From: CAZJYI01 sp964550025 | GTDB taxonomy: Bacteria > Verrucomicrobiota > Kiritimatiellia > UBA8416 > CAYOBW01 | Direction of reading: 5' to 3' | NCBI GenBank assembly: GCA_964550025.1 | Contig: CAZJYI010000189.1 | Coordinates: 1 to 19,600 of the forward strand | Length of the DNA: 19,600 bases | Part shown: piece after piece, positions 16,844 to 19,600 of the stretch | Layout: each line of letters begins with the position of its first letter | Position numbering within the stretch: position 1 is the first letter of the stretch | The notes under the pieces: generated by a model | Seen by the model: the letters and a program-made list of their open reading frames with translations, nothing else | Told to the model about the DNA's origin: nothing | Database searches by the model: none | Translations under genes and position numbers: made by a program

Positions 16844-17059
16844 TCTGCTACCACTACCTCCGAATACTCCTCGGCAACGCCCATTCCGGCCGGGTGCGTT
16901 TCCCTCCTTCGCACCGTGAAGACGCTCTGACGAGCGCACTACGAACCAGGGATTCCCGCATCCATGTTTGTAGTGCGCCCGTGAGGGCGTCCCTCCGAGT
17001 ACGCGGCAGGCCATAGTGAGCATCGTGGTCACTCTCCCACGCAGAAGCGGCCCGTTCCC
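16844..17059. other. Intergenic region between fucosidase and NHL gene
   Basis: 216 bp. The main content is the palindromic element 16921-16991. I see no convincing -35/-10 pair for the NHL gene on the minus strand and no T-rich terminator for the fucosidase gene, so read-through transcription from the fucosidase is possible. Confidence 0.5.
16921..16991. repeat. Long-armed palindromic element (REP/MITE-like)
   Basis: Two 22-nt arms (16921-16942 and 16970-16991) pair at 19 of 22 positions around a 27-nt centre. The arm tips GACGC/GCGTC and the inner GCGCACTAC/GTAGTGCGC are perfect. This would fold into a strong stem in RNA or a cruciform in DNA. It sits upstream of the NHL gene and downstream of the fucosidase gene. 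The arms are rich in GTAGTGCGC-type words typical of extragenic palindromes that are mobilised in trans. Confidence 0.68.
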
Positions 17060-18835
17060 CTACCCCGCCGGCACCAATCGGATCTGCCGCAGATTCATTA
17101 CGCCTTCCTTCGGCTTCTTCTGTGGCACGATCTTGAGCAAGCACGCACCCGCGGCAAGGTCCACTTTGCCAAGGGTTTCATCCGTAAAGGCCGTCCAATC
17201 CCCGGTGGCCTTCACTTCGAACTGCAGCTTGCTCTCGCCGCAGGTCAGCACGCAGGGCGTACCGGCCGAGCGGCCGGGGCAGGCCGTGGTCAGCACCACG
17301 CTGTAAGAACCAGCCTTCTTCACGTCCAGATTCCACTGGACCGAGTTGCCCTTCGAGGTCCAGAAGCCGAGGCACTTCTTGTCGGCCTCGTATTTCAGGG
17401 GGCCGTGGCCCAGGATCTCGGCCAGCGCCGGGGTGAGGGTGAAACTCCCGTCCTCGGCCTGCCGGGCCGTCGGCACGTACTTCACGGTCTTCAGCTCGCC
17501 CTTGTACTCGACCACGATCACAGTGGCGTCGGACTCGGGAACGGACTTGGGCCCCCGCAACTTCAGGACGTCTTCGTCAGCCGACTGCACCGTCACAGCC
17601 TTTCCATCGGCCAGCAGGAAGGCTTTCTCAACCGGGCTCCCCATCCCGGCCAGTTCGATAACACCGTCGGCGGGCCAGTCGAAGACGTGCAGGTAGAGTT
17701 TCCCCGGCTTGGCAGTGACGCGGCCGAAGGGTACCTTGCCGAAGGGGCTGGCGGTTGTGCCGTAGATGGCCTCGCCATTCACCTTCATCCAGCCTCCCAT
17801 GGCGGCCAGGCGCTCGACACTCGGCGCGGGAATCAGGCCTTCGCCGGTCGGGCCGACATTCAGCAGGAAATTGCCGCCTTTGGACGCGATGTCGATCAGC
17901 TTGCGGATGAGGTCCTGCGAGGATTTCCAACCGTGGTCATCCTTTTTGTATCCCCAGGTGTGGTTCATGGTCATGCACGATTCCCAGTCCACACCGGGGA
18001 TGCCCTTGGCGGGGATCTGCTGTTCCGGTGTGCCGAAATCGCCTTTGAACTCGCTCCCCTTGCTCATCCCCTCCATGCCGCGCCGGCCCTTGTCGACGCG
18101 GTTGTTAATGAGGATGTCCGGCTGCAGGCCGAGCACGTAGTTGTAGAGGTCGACGCCGTGCTCGTGCGTCCAGGTCCTCTCCCACTCGCCGTCGAACCAC
18201 ATGACGCCCAGCGGTCCGTAGTCCTTCACCAGCTCGGCAAGCTGGCTCTTCATGTACGTGACGTACTTGTCGTATCCGCCTTCGTGGCCCTGGCGATTCT
18301 TGTCCCACCCGGGCAGCGGCTCGTAGTTGGGGTGCTGCCAGTCCATGATGGAATGGTAGAAGCACATCTTGAGCCCCTGCTTGCGGCATTCTTCCGCCAG
18401 GGGTTTGAGCAGGTCTTTGCCGTACGGCGTGGAGGCGACGTCGTACTCGGTGTACTTGCTGTCCCAGAGGCAGAACCCGTCGTGATGCTTGGAGGTGATC
18501 ACGATGTACTTCATGCCGGCGTCTTTGGCAATCCGCACCCACTCCGCGGCATCGTACTTCACCGGGTTGAACTGTTTGACCAGCCCGCGGTACTCGGCCA
18601 GGGGGATCTTCCCGCGGTTCATGATCCACTCGCCAATGCCCCTGACCGGTTTGCCTTTCCATTCTCCCGCTGGCACGGCATACAGCCCCCAGTGGATAAA
18701 CATCCCGAAGCGCGCCTCGCGCCACCACGCCATGCGCTCGTCATCAGTGAGTTCCTTGGCAGGGGATGGGATGGCCCTCAGGCCGACAACGGCGATCAGG
18801 ACGGCTACGATCAGGGCTCTGTGAGTCTGCTTCAT
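17060..18835 (-). CDS. Secreted alpha-L-fucosidase, GH29
   Basis: 591 residues from ATG at 18835, with GGGAGG 7 nt upstream. The signal peptide is MKQTHRALIVAVLIAVVGLRAIPSPA. The (beta/alpha)8 catalytic domain spans about 30-360 with GH29 landmarks: FGMFIHWGLY (43-52), SKHHDGFCLW (115-124), and the nucleophile D215 in VMWFDGEW. E285 in DWESCM is the likely acid/base in this subgroup; that assignment is from family knowledge, not proven here. A beta-sandwich follows (about 365-450). The C-terminal ~130 residues, with KAGSYSVVLTTACP and a closing VMNLRQIRLVP, look like a carbohydrate-binding module. The enzyme removes alpha-linked L-fucose from glycans, outside the cytoplasmic membrane. It heads the minus-strand series, and its product sugar could feed the oxidoreductase at 10181-11440, which is inference. 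Confidence 0.95.
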   Translation of the reverse strand: MKQTHRALIVAVLIAVVGLRAIPSPAKELTDDERMAWWREARFGMFIHWGLYAVPAGEWKGKPVRGIGEWIMNRGKIPLAEYRGLVKQFNPVKYDAAEWVRIAKDAGMKYIVITSKHHDGFCLWDSKYTEYDVASTPYGKDLLKPLAEECRKQGLKMCFYHSIMDWQHPNYEPLPGWDKNRQGHEGGYDKYVTYMKSQLAELVKDYGPLGVMWFDGEWERTWTHEHGVDLYNYVLGLQPDILINNRVDKGRRGMEGMSKGSEFKGDFGTPEQQIPAKGIPGVDWESCMTMNHTWGYKKDDHGWKSSQDLIRKLIDIASKGGNFLLNVGPTGEGLIPAPSVERLAAMGGWMKVNGEAIYGTTASPFGKVPFGRVTAKPGKLYLHVFDWPADGVIELAGMGSPVEKAFLLADGKAVTVQSADEDVLKLRGPKSVPESDATVIVVEYKGELKTVKYVPTARQAEDGSFTLTPALAEILGHGPLKYEADKKCLGFWTSKGNSVQWNLDVKKAGSYSVVLTTACPGRSAGTPCVLTCGESKLQFEVKATGDWTAFTDETLGKVDLAAGACLLKIVPQKKPKEGVMNLRQIRLVPAG

Positions 18836-18874
18836 GTCGGTTCCTCCCGTAACTGTTCACACCACGACCCGCGC

Positions 18875-18903
18875 ATCATCACAGATATCGCCCCCCGATT
18901 CAA
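18875..18903 (-). promoter_or_regulatory. Weak candidate promoter for the fucosidase gene
   Basis: On the minus strand TTGAAT (18898-18903) and GATGAT (18875-18880) are 17 bp apart, and TG precedes the -10 with one base between (extended -10 form). Each hexamer matches consensus at four positions. The implied leader is about 35 nt and includes the GGGAGG ribosome site. Confidence 0.3.
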
Positions 18904-18946
18904 GCAGTACCGCCCAGCAGTACCGCCCCGCTCCGCGGGGCGCTAC
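18903..18946. repeat. 13-bp tandem duplication plus REP-like hairpin
   Basis: AGCAGTACCGCCC is repeated exactly in tandem (18903-18915 and 18916-18928). The second copy runs into a hairpin with arms 18920-18931 and 18935-18946 (11 of 12 paired) around the loop TCC; its 8-bp core CGCCCCGC/GCGGGGCG is perfect. The core 16-mer also occurs at 11494-11509. It lies between the divergent fucosidase and DUF503 genes. Confidence 0.65.
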
Positions 18947-18987
18947 GAGCGTGCGGCACGCCACTTGCCACTCCCCGCACACCAGGG

Positions 18988-19016
18988 TGGAAAACCGCAA
19001 GCCCACGCGCTATAGT
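18988..19016 (+). promoter_or_regulatory. Candidate promoter of the DUF503 gene, leaderless geometry
   Basis: TGGAAA (18988-18993) and TATAGT (19011-19016) are separated by 17 bp; they match consensus at 4 and 5 positions. The ATG of the DUF503 gene is only 8 nt past the -10, where transcription would begin, and CCCCCC rather than a Shine-Dalgarno sequence precedes it. Together this suggests a leaderless transcript. Confidence 0.5.
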
Positions 19017-19024
19017 GTCCCCCC

Positions 19025-19306
19025 ATGAGAATTGGAATCGTCGAAGCAAGCATCAGTATTCCCGAGGCACGGTCGCTCAAGGACAAGCGCTCGGTCATCC
19101 GCAGTCTCAAGGACCGGGGACTCAACAAGATGAACGTCAGCATCGCCGAGGTCGGCCGCCAGGACGAATGGCGTTTCGCCGACATGGCCTTCGTGACCGT
19201 GGCCGCCACGAGTGAGATCGTCCAGAAGCGCATCTCCAGTATCGAGCGCTTCCTGCGGTCCAACCCGTACTATGTCGTAACCAGCATTCAAACGGAAATC
19301 ATGTGA
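19025..19306 (+). CDS. DUF503 family protein (YlxP-like)
   Basis: 93 residues, the normal length of the DUF503 family. The family pattern is clear: an N-terminal strand (MRIGIVEASISI), then SLKDKRSVIRSLKDR, NVSIAEVGRQDEW, the strand FVTVAAT, and a helix IVQKRISSIERFL, for a ferredoxin-like alpha/beta fold. The B. subtilis member YlxP lies between infB and rbfA in a translation/RNA operon, and a link to ribosome or 30S maturation is suspected, but its biochemical role is not settled. It is encoded divergently from the polysaccharide genes and probably marks the edge of that locus. There is no ribosome-binding site before the ATG (see 18988-19016). Its stop overlaps the following gene. Confidence 0.9.
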   Translation: MRIGIVEASISIPEARSLKDKRSVIRSLKDRGLNKMNVSIAEVGRQDEWRFADMAFVTVAATSEIVQKRISSIERFLRSNPYYVVTSIQTEIM

Positions 19307-19600
19307 CGGGAGAGAGCGACAACACCCCCAACGCGGACGCCGTACCCACGGAGGAACAGCCCCCAACCCCGCGTCTCACGCGTATGGAGCGCCGCGAACG
19401 CGCATTGTGCGACGCGATGCGGGCGTTCATTCGCGATCTCCATTTCCACCGGCATGGCGCAAGCGATGCCGGGGAGGACGCGCTGCCGCTGACACTTACC
19501 CTCTCGGTGGCGCCCGGGGACGGCTGGGACGTGCAATTCACACCGCCTCTCATCGAGCAGGTCGCCACGCAGGTAGACGACGCGATGGCCGGGCGCGGGG
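19303..19600 (+). CDS. Hypothetical protein, partial (runs off the window)
   Basis: The first 99 codons are open to the window end. A GTG at 19303 overlaps the DUF503 stop by 4 bp (ATGTGA, read as GTGA), typical of translational coupling. An alternative ATG is at 19384. The N-terminal ~27 residues are acidic, Pro/Thr-rich and probably disordered. From there the sequence is charged (MERRERALCDAMRAFIRDL), then strand-like (LPLTLTLSVAPGDGWDVQF). I do not recognise a family. It does not resemble RbfA, which often follows DUF503 genes. No signal peptide or membrane segment is seen in the available part. The coding frame and overlap support a real gene. Confidence 0.6.
   Translation, partial: MTGESDNTPNADAVPTEEQPPTPRLTRMERRERALCDAMRAFIRDLHFHRHGASDAGEDALPLTLTLSVAPGDGWDVQFTPPLIEQVATQVDDAMAGRG

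Noticed and set aside
16844..17032. N-terminal extension of the NHL gene
   Set aside because: It would translate the palindrome at 16921-16991 and precede a good signal peptide.
17405..19015. 536-codon plus-strand reading frame
   Set aside because: It is antisense to the clear GH29 fucosidase and extends through repeat DNA.

Overview
The window is GC-rich DNA that looks like part of a PVC-superphylum bacterium (Kiritimatiellota, Verrucomicrobiota or Planctomycetota). Support for this is indirect: large secreted LamG proteins, PQQ-like propellers fused to a methyltransferase-like fold, NHL proteins with a verrucomicrobial-style C-terminal strand domain, GH29 fucosidase and heparinase-like enzymes, and many short palindromic repeats between genes. 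There are no rRNA, tRNA, CRISPR or transposase genes.

Layout. From 18835 down to 272, eight genes all lie on the minus strand. In transcription order they are: a secreted GH29 alpha-L-fucosidase; a secreted NHL-repeat protein whose end overlaps, by 17 bp, the start of a 1339-residue secreted PQQ-propeller/LamG/methyltransferase-like fusion; a cytoplasmic Gfo/Idh/MocA oxidoreductase; a tight three-gene block of LamG paralogues, the first fused to a BNR_4-type propeller that may be a polysaccharide lyase; and a secreted heparinase II/III-like protein. From 19025 on the plus strand come a DUF503 (YlxP-like) housekeeping gene and the start of an unrecognised gene overlapping it by 4 bp.

Working model (inference). 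The minus-strand genes form a locus for outer-surface or secreted breakdown of a complex, probably fucose-containing and uronic-acid-containing polysaccharide. The fucosidase trims fucose, the heparinase-like protein and possibly the BNR_4 protein act as lyases, the LamG/CBM-like modules bind glycan, and the Gfo/Idh/MocA enzyme oxidises or reduces a released sugar in the cytoplasm. No SusC/SusD pair, sulfatase or transporter is seen inside the window.

Intergenic DNA holds several palindromic or dispersed elements: a nested palindrome at 63-260; a repeat shared by 1-39 and 10106-10142; hairpins at 2600-2650, 11484-11575, 16921-16991 and 18903-18946. They look like REP/MITE-type repeats rather than intrinsic terminators, since none has a T-tract.

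The most unusual items are the propeller/LamG/methyltransferase-like fusion, the tandem LamG triplet with a lyase-like propeller on one member, and a probable leaderless start for the DUF503 gene.
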